Part shown: positions 17,397 to 25,839 of the stretch, piece after piece | How the letters are laid out: each line of letters starts with the position of its first letter | How positions within the stretch are numbered: the stretch's first letter is position 1 | Assembly: GCF_017312405.1 (NCBI RefSeq) | Contig: NZ_BLTG01000072.1 | Span: 57,990-121,989 of the forward strand | Reading direction: 5' to 3' | Source: Mycobacterium sp. PO1 | GTDB taxonomy: Bacteria; Actinomycetota; Actinomycetes; Mycobacteriales; Mycobacteriaceae | DNA: 64,000 bases | The notes under the pieces: model-generated | Told to the model about the DNA's origin: nothing | Databases searched by the model: none | Seen by the model: only the letters and a program-made list of their open reading frames with translations | Position numbers and translations under genes: made by a program

Positions 17397-19147
17397 CCGG
17401 CTCCCCGCTGACCGCGGCCGCGCTGCTCGTCGCAGCCGTGGCCACCGTCGCCATCGGCGCCTACGGTGTGCGTTTCTCCCGCACGACGTCGGACTTCCTC
17501 GTCGCGTCCCGCACCGTCGGATCGCAGTGGAACGCCGCCGCGATCTCGGGTGAGTACCTTTCAGCCGCTTCGTTTCTCGGCGTAGCCGGACTCATCGCCA
17601 AATACGGCGCCGACGCGCTGTGGTACCCCGTGGGATTCACCGCAGGGTATCTGGGTCTGCTGTTGTTCGTGGCGGCGCCACTGCGTCGCTCCGGCGCCTA
17701 CACCGTGCCCGACTTCGCCGAATTCCGGCTCGGCTCGGCGCGGCTGCGCAAGGTCGCGATGCTCGTCGTCGTCGTGGTCTGCATCTTCTATCTGGTACCG
17801 CAGTACCAGGGCGCCGGGCTGGCGCTCAAGACGCTGCTGGGCACACCGGTGTGGCTGGGTCCGGTCGCGGTCGGGGCCATCGTCATCACCAATGTGGTCG
17901 CCGGGGGCATGCGGTCGATCACATTCGTCCAGGCATTCCAGTACTGGCTCAAGCTCACCGCGATCGCGATCCCCGCGCTGGCGTTGACCGCGCTGTTCTT
18001 CAGCGACAACGGCGGCGCGGAGGGCTGGAAGCTGGGCGGCGCGCTGCCGCCGACGGTGCAGCAGGACACCACTGTCAGCATCGACACCGATGTCGTCGTC
18101 AGCGTCACCGAACCCGAGGGGGTCGCGGTGTCGGGCACGCTGGACGGCCGCGCGGTCGACGCGTCCGCCATCGGCGGCGCGGGTGATCACACGCTCGGGG
18201 CGGGCAGCACCCTGACGTTGGCGGCCGGCGCGGCGACGCCCGTGGTGGCAGGCGCGCCGAGCACCGGCGCCGACTGGATCGCCTCGGGTCGCGGCTTCGG
18301 TGGCCATCACCCGCTGTACCAGGTCATCTCGATCATGGTGGCCACGTTCCTGGGCACGATGGGACTGCCGCACGTGCTGGTGCGCTTCTACACCAACCCC
18401 GACGGGCGCGCGGCACGGCGCACCGCGCTGGCCGTGATCGCACTGCTGTCGCTGTTCTATCTGTTCCCGACGCTGATCGGAGTGTTCTCGAGGCTCTACG
18501 TCCCGCAACTGCTGATCACCGGCAACTCCGACGCCGCGGTGCTGCTGGCGCCCGCCGCGGCCATCGGCGGTCCGGTCGGGCAGGTGGTGGCCGCTCTGGT
18601 GGCGGCCGGGGCGATCGCCGCGTTCCTGGCCACGTCGTCGGGTCTGCTCGTCAGCTTCGCCGGGGCGCTGGCCACCGATGTGCTGCCCGGCCGCGTGCGC
18701 GACTTCCGACTCGCCGCCGTGGTTGGCGGGCTGATCCCGATTCCGTTGGCGCTGACCACCGCCGGCGGGCTGGAGTTGTCCCGCAGCGTCGGGCTGGCGT
18801 TCGCGGTGGCGGCCTCGACGTTGTGTCCCCTGCTGGTGCTCGGTATCTGGTGGCGCGGGCTGACAGCGCTGGGGGCCGCCAGCGGGTTGGCCGTCGGCGG
18901 GCTGCTCTCGGGGGTCACCGTCAGCGTCGCCGTGGCCGGAGGCGTGGACGAGGACATGTTCGGCGGGTGGCCGGCCGTGCTGATCGGCTACCCGGCCGCG
19001 GTCAGCGTGCCGTTGGCATTCGCGACGATGATCGTCGTCAGCTGGGCCACCAGAGCGAAGATCCCCGCCGACGTCGCGCGGATCTTCGCCCGGATGCACG
19101 TGCCGGAGCATCTGGGGATGGGGATCGAGCGGATGCCGCGGGGCTGA
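17393..19147 (+). CDS. Sodium/solute symporter (SSS), acetate/monocarboxylate type
   Basis: The product has 584 residues and about 13 membrane segments. SSS signatures include AAISGEYLSAASFLGVAG near the N-terminus and GLPHVLVRFYTNPDGRAARRT in the middle, both typical of the ActP/MctC branch. GTG at 17393 overlaps the previous stop. An inserted hydrophilic region (about residues 204-303, Thr/Val/Gly-rich, looks beta) lies between helices before GRGFGGHHPLYQV, making it longer than the neighbouring copy. It is the fourth gene of a coupled kinase-regulator-DUF485-symporter operon, so the imported carboxylate may be the sensed ligand. Confidence 0.85.
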   Translation: MTGSPLTAAALLVAAVATVAIGAYGVRFSRTTSDFLVASRTVGSQWNAAAISGEYLSAASFLGVAGLIAKYGADALWYPVGFTAGYLGLLLFVAAPLRRSGAYTVPDFAEFRLGSARLRKVAMLVVVVVCIFYLVPQYQGAGLALKTLLGTPVWLGPVAVGAIVITNVVAGGMRSITFVQAFQYWLKLTAIAIPALALTALFFSDNGGAEGWKLGGALPPTVQQDTTVSIDTDVVVSVTEPEGVAVSGTLDGRAVDASAIGGAGDHTLGAGSTLTLAAGAATPVVAGAPSTGADWIASGRGFGGHHPLYQVISIMVATFLGTMGLPHVLVRFYTNPDGRAARRTALAVIALLSLFYLFPTLIGVFSRLYVPQLLITGNSDAAVLLAPAAAIGGPVGQVVAALVAAGAIAAFLATSSGLLVSFAGALATDVLPGRVRDFRLAAVVGGLIPIPLALTTAGGLELSRSVGLAFAVAASTLCPLLVLGIWWRGLTALGAASGLAVGGLLSGVTVSVAVAGGVDEDMFGGWPAVLIGYPAAVSVPLAFATMIVVSWATRAKIPADVARIFARMHVPEHLGMGIERMPRG

Positions 19148-19244
19148 GCCGGCCGATTCCAGGCGGCGCCGTTCGTCGCCGGCGATCGACCGTTCACCGC
19201 ACGGGCTCCCGACCTCACCGTGCGGGCACCGTCAGCCATAGATA

Positions 19245-19260
19245 TGTGACTCACGTCTCA
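19245..19260 (+). promoter_or_regulatory. Candidate CRP (Rv3676-type) site
   Basis: TGTGACTCACGTCTCA matches the CRP/GlxR consensus TGTGA-N6-TCACA at 9 of 10 fixed positions. It lies 53 bases before the DUF485-acetate symporter pair, in the 165-base gap after the first symporter. CRP-type regulators control acetate genes in related actinobacteria. The role here is inferred. Confidence 0.45.
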
Positions 19261-19312
19261 ACTAGCTTCCTGACCAGAGCCTGTTCACACACAGCCAGGA
19301 AGTGAGACCACG

Positions 19313-19663
19313 GTGTCCGAAACCGACCTACCCATTCGCCCGGAGGCCATCAGCGGCGAGCGATACCTGCAGGTGCAGGCCAGCCCCGAGTTCCAGGAGC
19401 TGCGAAGCCGCCTGCGCCGCTTCGTCTTCCCGATGACGGCCTTCTTCCTCATCTGGTACGCCACCTACGTCCTGCTCGGGGCGTTCGCCCACGACTTCAT
19501 GGCCATCGAGGTGTGGGGCAACATCAACGTCGGCCTGATCATCGGCCTGGGCCAGTTCGTCACGACGTTCCTGATCACCGGCCTGTACGTGCGATTCGCC
19601 AACCGTGAGCTCGATCCCCGCGCCGAAGCCATCCGCACCGAGTTGGAAAGCGAAGTCAAATGA
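19313..19663 (+). CDS. DUF485 membrane protein, symporter partner
   Basis: The product has 116 residues. SGERYLQVQASPEFQELRSRLRRFVFPMT precedes two membrane helices (about 42-62 and 74-98), the standard DUF485 form found upstream of ActP/MctC. The C-terminus is charged (RFANRELDPRAEAIRTELE). GTG at 19313 is preceded by AGGAAGTGAG. The stop overlaps the symporter ATG (ATGA). It is probably an accessory subunit of the downstream acetate symporter. Confidence 0.88.
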   Translation: MSETDLPIRPEAISGERYLQVQASPEFQELRSRLRRFVFPMTAFFLIWYATYVLLGAFAHDFMAIEVWGNINVGLIIGLGQFVTTFLITGLYVRFANRELDPRAEAIRTELESEVK

Positions 19664-21291
19664 CCACTCTGCTCGCCCAGACCGAGACGGTCGGCAACAC
19701 CGCCGCCAACATCGGCATCTTCAGCCTGTTCGTCGTCGTGACCATGGTGGTCGTCATCCGCGCCAGCAAGCGCAACGCGACGGCCGCCGAGTTCTTCACC
19801 GGTGGTCGCGGCTTCACCGGGCCGCAGAACGGCATCGCCATCGCCGGTGACTATCTGTCGGCGGCCAGCTTCCTCGGGATCGCCGGCGCGATCGCCGTGT
19901 ACGGCTACGACGGCTTCCTGTACTCGATCGGCTTCCTGGTGGCCTGGCTGGTGGCGCTGCTTCTGGTGGCCGAGTTGTTGCGCAACACCGGCAAATTCAC
20001 GATGGCCGACGTGTTGAGCTTCCGGCTCAAGCAGCGGCCGGTCCGGCTGGCTGCGGCCACCAACACGCTGACCGTGTCGCTGTTCTACCTGCTGGCCCAG
20101 ATGGCCGGCGCCGGCGGTCTGGTCGCCCTGCTGCTCAACGTCAACTCCAGCGGCGGACAGGCCATCGTCATCGCCGTGGTCGGCGTGCTGATGATCCTCT
20201 ACGTCCTGGTCGGCGGCATGAAAGGCACCACCTGGGTGCAGATCATCAAAGCCGTGTTGCTGATCGCCGGTGCGGGAGCGATGACGCTGATGGTGCTCGG
20301 CAAGTTCGGGCTGAACTTCTCCGAAATCCTCGGCGCCGCACAGTCGGCGATCAGTGGAAGCACCACCGAGGCCGTCGCCAACCGCGACGTGCTGGCCCCC
20401 GGCGCACAGTACGGCGGGTCGCTGACCTCGCAGATCAACTTCATCTCGCTGGCGATCGCGCTGGTGCTGGGCACCGCGGGTCTGCCGCACGTGCTGATGC
20501 GGTTCTACACCGTGCCCACCGCCAAGGAGGCCCGCCGCTCGGTGGTCTGGGCGATCACGCTGATCGGCGCCTTCTACCTGTTCACCCTGGTGCTGGGCTA
20601 CGGCGCCGCCGCGCTGGTCGGCCCGGACACGATCCTCGGCGCCGCGGGCGGAGTGAACTCCGCGGCACCGCTGCTGGCCTTCCAATTGGGTGGGGTGGTG
20701 TTGCTCGGCATCATCTCGGCGGTGGCGTTCGCGACCATCCTGGCCGTGGTCGCCGGGTTGACCATCACCGCGTCGGCGTCGTTCGCCCACGACATCTACG
20801 CCACGATCCGCAAGGGGCACACGGTGACCGAGGCCGAACAGGTCCGGGTGTCGCGTATCACCGCGGTGGTGCTGGGCGCGCTGTCCATCGGGCTGGGCAT
20901 CCTGGCCAACGGCCAGAACGTCGCATTCCTGGTCGCCCTGGCCTTCGCGGTCGCGGCGGCGGCGAACCTGCCCACCATCGTCTACTCGCTGTACTGGAAG
21001 CGGTTCAACACCCGCGGCGCCCTGTGGAGCATGTACGGCGGTCTGATCTCGACCATCGTGCTGATCGTGTTCTCCCCCGCGGTGTCGGGTGGGCCGACGT
21101 CGATGTTCCCCAGCGTCGACTTCTCGTACTTCCCGCTGGCCAACCCGGGCATCGTCTCGATCCCGCTGGCATTCATCCTCGGCATCGTCGGGACCCTGAC
21201 CTCGCCCGACGACGAGGATCCGAAGATCGCCGCCGAGATGGAGGTGCGTTCACTGACCGGCATCGGAGCCGAAAAGGCGGTCGCCCACTAG
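19660..21291 (+). CDS. actP: Cation/acetate (monocarboxylate) symporter, ActP/MctC type
   Basis: The product has 543 residues and about 13 membrane segments. Signatures are AIAGDYLSAASFLGIAGAIAVYGYDG, AQMAGAGGLVALLL and GLPHVLMRFYTVPTAKEARRS. These match the acetate/pyruvate/propionate branch of the SSS family (ActP of E. coli, MctC of Corynebacterium). ATG at 19660 is coupled to the DUF485 gene. It has the usual length, without the large loop found in the upstream copy. A possible CRP site lies ahead of the pair. Whether the LytTR regulator also controls it is unknown. Confidence 0.9.
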   Translation: MTTLLAQTETVGNTAANIGIFSLFVVVTMVVVIRASKRNATAAEFFTGGRGFTGPQNGIAIAGDYLSAASFLGIAGAIAVYGYDGFLYSIGFLVAWLVALLLVAELLRNTGKFTMADVLSFRLKQRPVRLAAATNTLTVSLFYLLAQMAGAGGLVALLLNVNSSGGQAIVIAVVGVLMILYVLVGGMKGTTWVQIIKAVLLIAGAGAMTLMVLGKFGLNFSEILGAAQSAISGSTTEAVANRDVLAPGAQYGGSLTSQINFISLAIALVLGTAGLPHVLMRFYTVPTAKEARRSVVWAITLIGAFYLFTLVLGYGAAALVGPDTILGAAGGVNSAAPLLAFQLGGVVLLGIISAVAFATILAVVAGLTITASASFAHDIYATIRKGHTVTEAEQVRVSRITAVVLGALSIGLGILANGQNVAFLVALAFAVAAAANLPTIVYSLYWKRFNTRGALWSMYGGLISTIVLIVFSPAVSGGPTSMFPSVDFSYFPLANPGIVSIPLAFILGIVGTLTSPDDEDPKIAAEMEVRSLTGIGAEKAVAH

Positions 21292-21381
21292 TCCCCTTCT
21301 GGGCGCCAGGCCAGGCTCGTCCCGCCGCCGCGGGGCGAGCCCGGTCTGTGTCCGGGAAAGTTCTGGGTACCCCTGCGCGTT

Positions 21382-22560
21382 GTGAGTCCCGTGCGCACGT
21401 ATCCGATGGCCCTGCTCGCCTACGCGTTCACCGCGATCATGGCCGGCACCACGCTGCCGACGCCGATGTACGCGCTCTATGCCGAGCACCTGGACTTCTC
21501 GGTGCTGACGACGACGGTCGTCTACGCCACCTACGCCGGTGGGGTGCTGGTCGGGTTGCTGGCGTTCGGCCGGTGGTCGGACACCGTGGGCCGGCGTCCG
21601 GTGCTGCTGGCCGGGGTGGGGTTCGCGATGGCCAGCGCGGTGGTGTTCCTGTTCGCCGACTCGGTGCCGGTGCTGCTGGCGGGTCGGGTGCTGTCGGGCC
21701 TGTCCGCCGGGCTGTTCACCGGGACCGCCACCGCGGCGGTGGTGGAGGCGGCACCGCCGGTCTGGCGGGGACGGGCGCCGGCGGTCGCCACCGTGGCCAA
21801 CATCGGCGGGCTCGGAGCGGGCCCGCTGCTGGCCGGCCTGCTGGTGCAGTACGCCCCGCATCCGTTGCAACTCAGCTTCGTCGTCCACCTCGTGCTCGCC
21901 GGGCTGGCCGCGGTAGCCGTGCTGATGGTGCCCGAGACCTCGCCACGCACCGGGCGACTCGGCGTCCAGCGGCTCGCGGTGCCGCCACAGGCACGCGCGG
22001 TGTTCGTCGTCGCCGCGTTGGCCGGGTTCGCCGGCTTCGCCACCACCGGGCTGTTCACCGCGGTGGCGCCGTCGTTCCTGTCCGACGTCGTGGGCATCGA
22101 CAACCACGCCACCGCGGGTGCGATCGTCTGCTCGATCTTCGCGTCGTCCGCGCTGGCGCAACTGGCCTCGCTGCGCGCCGACCCGCAACGGGCCGTGGCG
22201 TTCGGGTGCGCGGTCCTCATCGCGGGGATGGCGATCCTGGCGCTCGCGGTGCACGTCGCCTCGCTGACGTTGATGATCGCCGCGGCCGTCGTGTGCGGCA
22301 TCGGTCAGGGAGTCAGCTTCGGCCGGGGGCTCGCCGCGGTCTCCGACTGCACCCCGGCCGACCGCCGCGCCGAGGTGACGTCAACGTACTTCGTGGTCGC
22401 CTACGTCGCTCTGTCGCTGCCGGTGATGGGCGAGGGTCTCGCCGCGCAGGCCTGGGGTCTGGACACCGCCGGGTTGACGTTCGCGGTGGCGGTGGCGGCG
22501 CTGGCCGCCGGCTGCCTGGCCGCCATCCTCGCCCGCGAGACCCGGCGTGTCCGCGTGTGA
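21382..22560 (+). CDS. MFS transporter
   Basis: The product has 392 residues and twelve predicted helices. The loop motif GRWSDTVGRRPVLL after helix 2 and the helix 5 antiporter-like region (ANIGGLGAGPLLAGLL) mark a drug:H+ antiporter-type MFS protein. GTG at 21382 follows no strong ribosome binding site. It stands alone between the acetate symporter and the convergent small gene 7 bp beyond its stop. The substrate is unknown. Confidence 0.85.
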   Translation: MSPVRTYPMALLAYAFTAIMAGTTLPTPMYALYAEHLDFSVLTTTVVYATYAGGVLVGLLAFGRWSDTVGRRPVLLAGVGFAMASAVVFLFADSVPVLLAGRVLSGLSAGLFTGTATAAVVEAAPPVWRGRAPAVATVANIGGLGAGPLLAGLLVQYAPHPLQLSFVVHLVLAGLAAVAVLMVPETSPRTGRLGVQRLAVPPQARAVFVVAALAGFAGFATTGLFTAVAPSFLSDVVGIDNHATAGAIVCSIFASSALAQLASLRADPQRAVAFGCAVLIAGMAILALAVHVASLTLMIAAAVVCGIGQGVSFGRGLAAVSDCTPADRRAEVTSTYFVVAYVALSLPVMGEGLAAQAWGLDTAGLTFAVAVAALAAGCLAAILARETRRVRV

Positions 22561-22567
22561 GCCGCCG

Positions 22568-22750
22568 TTATCCGCTCTTGCGGCGGAATTCGCGGCGGTT
22601 CTCCACCGGGCCGTGTGAGCGGGGCTGCTTGGCGCCGCCGTCGCGGTGGGCGGTTCCGTTGGCGGACTTGGCGTTCTTGCGTTCCAGCGCCTCGCGGAAC
22701 TTGCGCTTGGTGTCGTCGTCGCCGGTCTGTTCCTGACCTGTGGCTGTCAT
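22568..22750 (-). CDS. DUF5302-like small protein
   Basis: This is a 60-residue hydrophilic protein. The TKRKFREALERKNAK block followed by a Gly/His-rich disordered tail (REFRRKSG at the end) resembles the short actinobacterial DUF5302 family. It is probably co-transcribed with the PPOX gene upstream on the same strand (17-bp gap). Function is unknown. Confidence 0.7.
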   Translation of the reverse strand: MTATGQEQTGDDDTKRKFREALERKNAKSANGTAHRDGGAKQPRSHGPVENRREFRRKSG

Positions 22751-22767
22751 GATCGAATCCTAGTCGC

Positions 22768-23211
22768 TCAGCGCTTGCCCGGCGGCATGCCGTAGACATG
22801 TGAAATGGGCAGTGTCATCAGCACTCTGCGGTCGTCGACCATCGCTTGGCGGTAGTCGTCCCAGTCGGGGTGCTCGCCGGCCAGCTCGCGGTAGAGCTGC
22901 ACCAAGCCGGCCACGGTGTCGTCCCCGGGCTCGGCCGCCGGTGGACTGAGCTGGGCGTCTCCCTCGGCGACCGCATAGGACCAGCCGTCGTCGGAGCTGA
23001 CGTGCAGCGAGGCCCGCGCGTCGCGCCGCAGATTGCGAGTCTTGGCCCGCGGCTCGGTGATCGACACCGAGATCGTCAACGCACGCGGATCGAAATGGTA
23101 GGAGACGTTGGACAGCTGTGGCCGTCCGTCTCGTTTGATCGTGGCCAGCACGCCCAGGGAGTTCCCGGCGATCACGGCCAACAGCTTGTCGTCGAAGACA
23201 TCGCGCGTCAT
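22768..23211 (-). CDS. F420-type PPOX-fold oxidoreductase (Rv1155 family)
   Basis: The product has 147 residues. The sequence VFDDKLLAVIAGNSLGVLATI, DGRPQLSNVSYHFDP, EPRAKTRNLRRDARAS and DGWSYAVAEG matches the Rv1155 family closely from memory. These dimeric split-barrel proteins bind cofactor F420 (earlier annotated as pyridoxamine 5'-phosphate oxidases). The natural substrate is uncertain. ATG at 23211 diverges from the DUF1697 gene 57 bp away. Its presence supports mycobacterial origin and the Rv1155 position in the conserved gene order. Confidence 0.88.
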   Translation of the reverse strand: MTRDVFDDKLLAVIAGNSLGVLATIKRDGRPQLSNVSYHFDPRALTISVSITEPRAKTRNLRRDARASLHVSSDDGWSYAVAEGDAQLSPPAAEPGDDTVAGLVQLYRELAGEHPDWDDYRQAMVDDRRVLMTLPISHVYGMPPGKR

Positions 23212-23268
23212 GACACGAGACTAGAACGATCGCGGGTCTGGGATCATCGAACAGATGGAGCGGAGACG

Positions 23269-23793
23269 ATGACGCGCTACGCCGCGTTCCTGCGTGGGGT
23301 CAACGTCGGCGGGGTCACCCTGAAGATGGCCGCCCTCACCGGGGCGCTCGAAGCGGCCGGGTTCACCGGGGTCAGGACGATCCTGGCCAGCGGCAACGTG
23401 CTGCTCGACAGCGAGGCGGACGCCGCCGCGGTCAGAGACCGGGCCGAGCGGGCGCTGCGGGACGAATTCGATTACGAGGCATGGGTTCTGGTCTACGGGC
23501 TGGACACCCTGGCGCAGCTCTCGTCGGCGTACCCGTTCCCGCGGGAGGTCGACGGCCACCACTCCTACGTCACGTTCGTCAGCGATGACGACGTGCTGCG
23601 CGAGCTGGCCGAGCTGGCCCGCCGGGCCGGTCCGGGTGAGCGCATCGCCCCCGGCGACGGCGTCGTGTACTGGCAGGTGCCGCGCTCGGCGACTCTGCAG
23701 AGCGTCATGGGCAGGACAATGGGACGCAAGCGCTACAAATCCTCGACCACCACGCGCAACCTGCGCACGATCGACAAGGTCCTGCGGGGTTAG
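23269..23793 (+). CDS. DUF1697 protein
   Basis: The product has 174 residues. The start MTRYAAFLRGVNVGGVTLKMAAL, the block TILASGNVLLDSE and the end RTMGRKRYKSSTTTRNLRTIDKVL are diagnostic of DUF1697. The ATG at 23269 follows GGAGCGGAGACG; longer forms in this frame overlap the divergent PPOX gene and are rejected. Function is unknown. The methyltransferase follows 25 bp downstream and may be co-transcribed. Confidence 0.88.
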   Translation: MTRYAAFLRGVNVGGVTLKMAALTGALEAAGFTGVRTILASGNVLLDSEADAAAVRDRAERALRDEFDYEAWVLVYGLDTLAQLSSAYPFPREVDGHHSYVTFVSDDDVLRELAELARRAGPGERIAPGDGVVYWQVPRSATLQSVMGRTMGRKRYKSSTTTRNLRTIDKVLRG

Positions 23794-23818
23794 CCGCACC
23801 GACCGGCCGGGAGGGCCA

Positions 23819-24643
23819 ATGACCGCCAAGCATTCCGCAGACCTGACCGGGGTCTCCGAGACCGCACTGATGACGCTGCAGGTACGGGCCTCGGAGGCGC
23901 GTCGGCCCGACGGGATCATCGACGACCCGATGGCCGTGCACCTCGTCGATTCGATCGACGTCGACTTCGGCAAGTTCGGCTACACCAAACGCCAGGACAT
24001 GGCGCTGCGCGCGAAGGTGTTCGACAAGTACACCCGGCGCTACCTCGTCGACCATCCGCGTGCGACGGTGGTGGCGCTGGCCGAGGGATTGCAGACCAGT
24101 TTCTACCGGCTCGACGCCGCGGGTGTGGGCGACCAGTTCCGGTGGTTGACCGTCGACCTGCCGCCGATGGTGGAGCTGCGCCGCAAGCTGCTGCCGGCCT
24201 CGGACCGGATACAGATGTGTGCCCAGTCAGCCCTGGACTTCAGCTGGATGGACCGGGTGAACCCCGACGACGGGGTGTTCATCACCGCCGAGGGTCTGCT
24301 GATGTACCTGCCGCCGGAGGACGCGATGGCGCTGATCACCGCCTGCGCGGCACGGTTCCCGGGCGGGCAGATGATGTTCGATCTGCCACCGTCGGCGTTC
24401 CATGCGCTCGCGCGCCGGGGCATGCGGACGTCGCTGCGTTACCGGGTGCCGCCGATGCCGTTCACGCTGTCGGTCGCCGAGGCTGCCGAACTGGTCGACA
24501 CCGTTCCGGGAGTACGCGCCGTGCACGATCTGCCCAGCGAAGCGCCGCGCGGGCGATTGCTCAGCGCGCTCGTCTGGGCGGTGCAGCGCACGCCGCTGCT
24601 GGACCCGGTGCGACCGACGGTGACGCTGCTGGAATTCGGCTGA
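23819..24643 (+). CDS. SAM-dependent methyltransferase, LCMT-like (Rv1153c-like)
   Basis: The product has 274 residues. The core of the leucine-carboxyl-methyltransferase/PPM family is seen: RASEARRPDGIIDDPMAVHLVD, VVALAEGLQTSFYRLD (a variant of the usual Gly-rich SAM loop), WLTVDLPPMVELRRKLLP and ITAEGLLMYLPPEDA. The usual E-x-G-x-G loop reads LAEGLQT. ATG at 23819 follows GGGAGGG. Position matches the O-methyltransferase at Rv1153c. The substrate is unknown. Confidence 0.8.
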   Translation: MTAKHSADLTGVSETALMTLQVRASEARRPDGIIDDPMAVHLVDSIDVDFGKFGYTKRQDMALRAKVFDKYTRRYLVDHPRATVVALAEGLQTSFYRLDAAGVGDQFRWLTVDLPPMVELRRKLLPASDRIQMCAQSALDFSWMDRVNPDDGVFITAEGLLMYLPPEDAMALITACAARFPGGQMMFDLPPSAFHALARRGMRTSLRYRVPPMPFTLSVAEAAELVDTVPGVRAVHDLPSEAPRGRLLSALVWAVQRTPLLDPVRPTVTLLEFG

Positions 24644-24680
24644 CGGCACGTCGTCCGTCGCAGCCTCAGCCCAACGCTGC

Positions 24681-25046
24681 TCAGCCGAACGCGGCCTCCA
24701 CGTAGCGCAACGCCTCGCCCTTGTCCACGCCGAGGGCCCGCGCCGCGGACACGAACGTGTTCGCCGCGGTGGCCATCGCCACGTCCGCCGGATCCGACCG
24801 CGCCACGAAGGTGCCGAACCGGCCCCTGGTCTCCAACACCCCCGCTGCCTCGAGCTCCCGGTACGCGCGGGCCACGGTGTTCACTGCCAGGTTGATCTGA
24901 CCGGCCAACTCGCGCACCGTCGGCAGCCTGGTGCCCGGTTCGAGTTGACCGTCCCGGATCCCGCCGACGATCTGCGTTCTCAGCTGATCGAACAGCGGCC
25001 TGGCGGCGTTCGGATCCACGCGCACCCATTCCCCCAAATCGGCCAC
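24681..25046 (-). CDS. GntR-family regulator, short YtrA type (Rv1152-like)
   Basis: The product has 121 residues: only a winged-helix domain (RPLFDQLRTQIVGGIRDGQLEPGTRLPTVRELA, then VNTVARAYRELEAAGVLETRGRFGTFVA) and a short C-terminal helical tail, the YtrA-subfamily layout without a large effector domain. GTG at 25046 gives VADLGEWVRVDPN and places the start 36 bp from the divergent sirtuin, so the shared gap probably holds its operator. Longer versions of this frame run antisense through the sirtuin gene and are rejected. Confidence 0.82.
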   Translation of the reverse strand: MADLGEWVRVDPNAARPLFDQLRTQIVGGIRDGQLEPGTRLPTVRELAGQINLAVNTVARAYRELEAAGVLETRGRFGTFVARSDPADVAMATAANTFVSAARALGVDKGEALRYVEAAFG

Positions 25047-25082
25047 GTGCCCAGTATCACCCACAGCCGCTACTTTGGTGGG

Positions 25083-25796
25083 GTGCAGGTGACGGTATTC
25101 AGCGGTGCGGGCATCTCCGCCGAGAGCGGCGTGCCGACCTTCCGTGACGCCGAAACCGGGTTGTGGGCCGAGGTCGACCCCTACGAGATCTCCAGTTCGC
25201 ACGGTTGGCGCGCTCACCCCGAGCGGGTGTGGGCGTGGTACCTGTGGCGCCACCACATGATGAGCGCGGTGGCACCCAACGACGCCCACCGCGCGGTCGC
25301 CGCCTGGGAGGACTACGCCGACGTCCACGTCGTGACCCAGAACGTCGACAACCTGCACGAGCGAGCGGGCAGCAACCGGGTGCACCACGTGCACGGCAGC
25401 CTGTTCGAATTCCACTGCGACCGGTGCCGTGCCGGCTATCTCGACGAGGTGCCCGACATGCCCGAGCCCGTGGCGACGGTCGAACCACCTCGGTGCGGCT
25501 GCGGTGGGCTCATCCGCCCGAACGTGGTGTGGTTCGGCGAGCCACTGCCCGACGACGCGTGGCAGCGGTCGGTCGATGCGGTGGTCAACGCCGACCTGGT
25601 GGTGGTGGTCGGCACCTCGTCGGTGGTCTACCCCGCGGCCGGGCTGCCCGAGTTGGCCGTCGCCAACGGCACGCCCGTCATCGAGGTCAACCCGGAGCCC
25701 ACGCCGCTGTCCGACAGCGCGACGGTGACGCTGCGCGAGAAGGCGGCCAGCGCACTGCCCGGGCTGCTGCAGCGCCTTCCGGTGCTGTTGGGCTGA
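25083..25796 (+). CDS. cobB: NAD-dependent protein deacylase, SIR2/CobB (Rv1151c-like)
   Basis: The product has 237 residues. Sirtuin motifs appear in order: VFSGAGISAESGVPTFRD, VVTQNVDNLHERAGS, catalytic HGS (VHHVHGSLFEF), zinc pairs CDRC and CGCG, IRPNVVWFGEPLP, VVVGTSSVVYPAA, VIEVNPEPT. Class III bacterial sirtuins remove acetyl or succinyl groups from lysines; a typical target is acetyl-CoA synthetase, which fits the acetate-uptake genes 4 kb away only loosely. GTG at 25083 gives the usual start at the Rossmann strand. Confidence 0.93.
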   Translation: MQVTVFSGAGISAESGVPTFRDAETGLWAEVDPYEISSSHGWRAHPERVWAWYLWRHHMMSAVAPNDAHRAVAAWEDYADVHVVTQNVDNLHERAGSNRVHHVHGSLFEFHCDRCRAGYLDEVPDMPEPVATVEPPRCGCGGLIRPNVVWFGEPLPDDAWQRSVDAVVNADLVVVVGTSSVVYPAAGLPELAVANGTPVIEVNPEPTPLSDSATVTLREKAASALPGLLQRLPVLLG

Positions 25797-25839
25797 CCTG
25801 CCCCTCGCCGGTTGCTGCAACGCGGCGACGCCGAGCGGG

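Noticed and set aside
17561..19111. A 516-residue minus-strand frame opposite the first symporter
   Set aside because: Composition is typical of GC-rich shadow frames (Gln/Arg/His/Gly) and no motif is seen.
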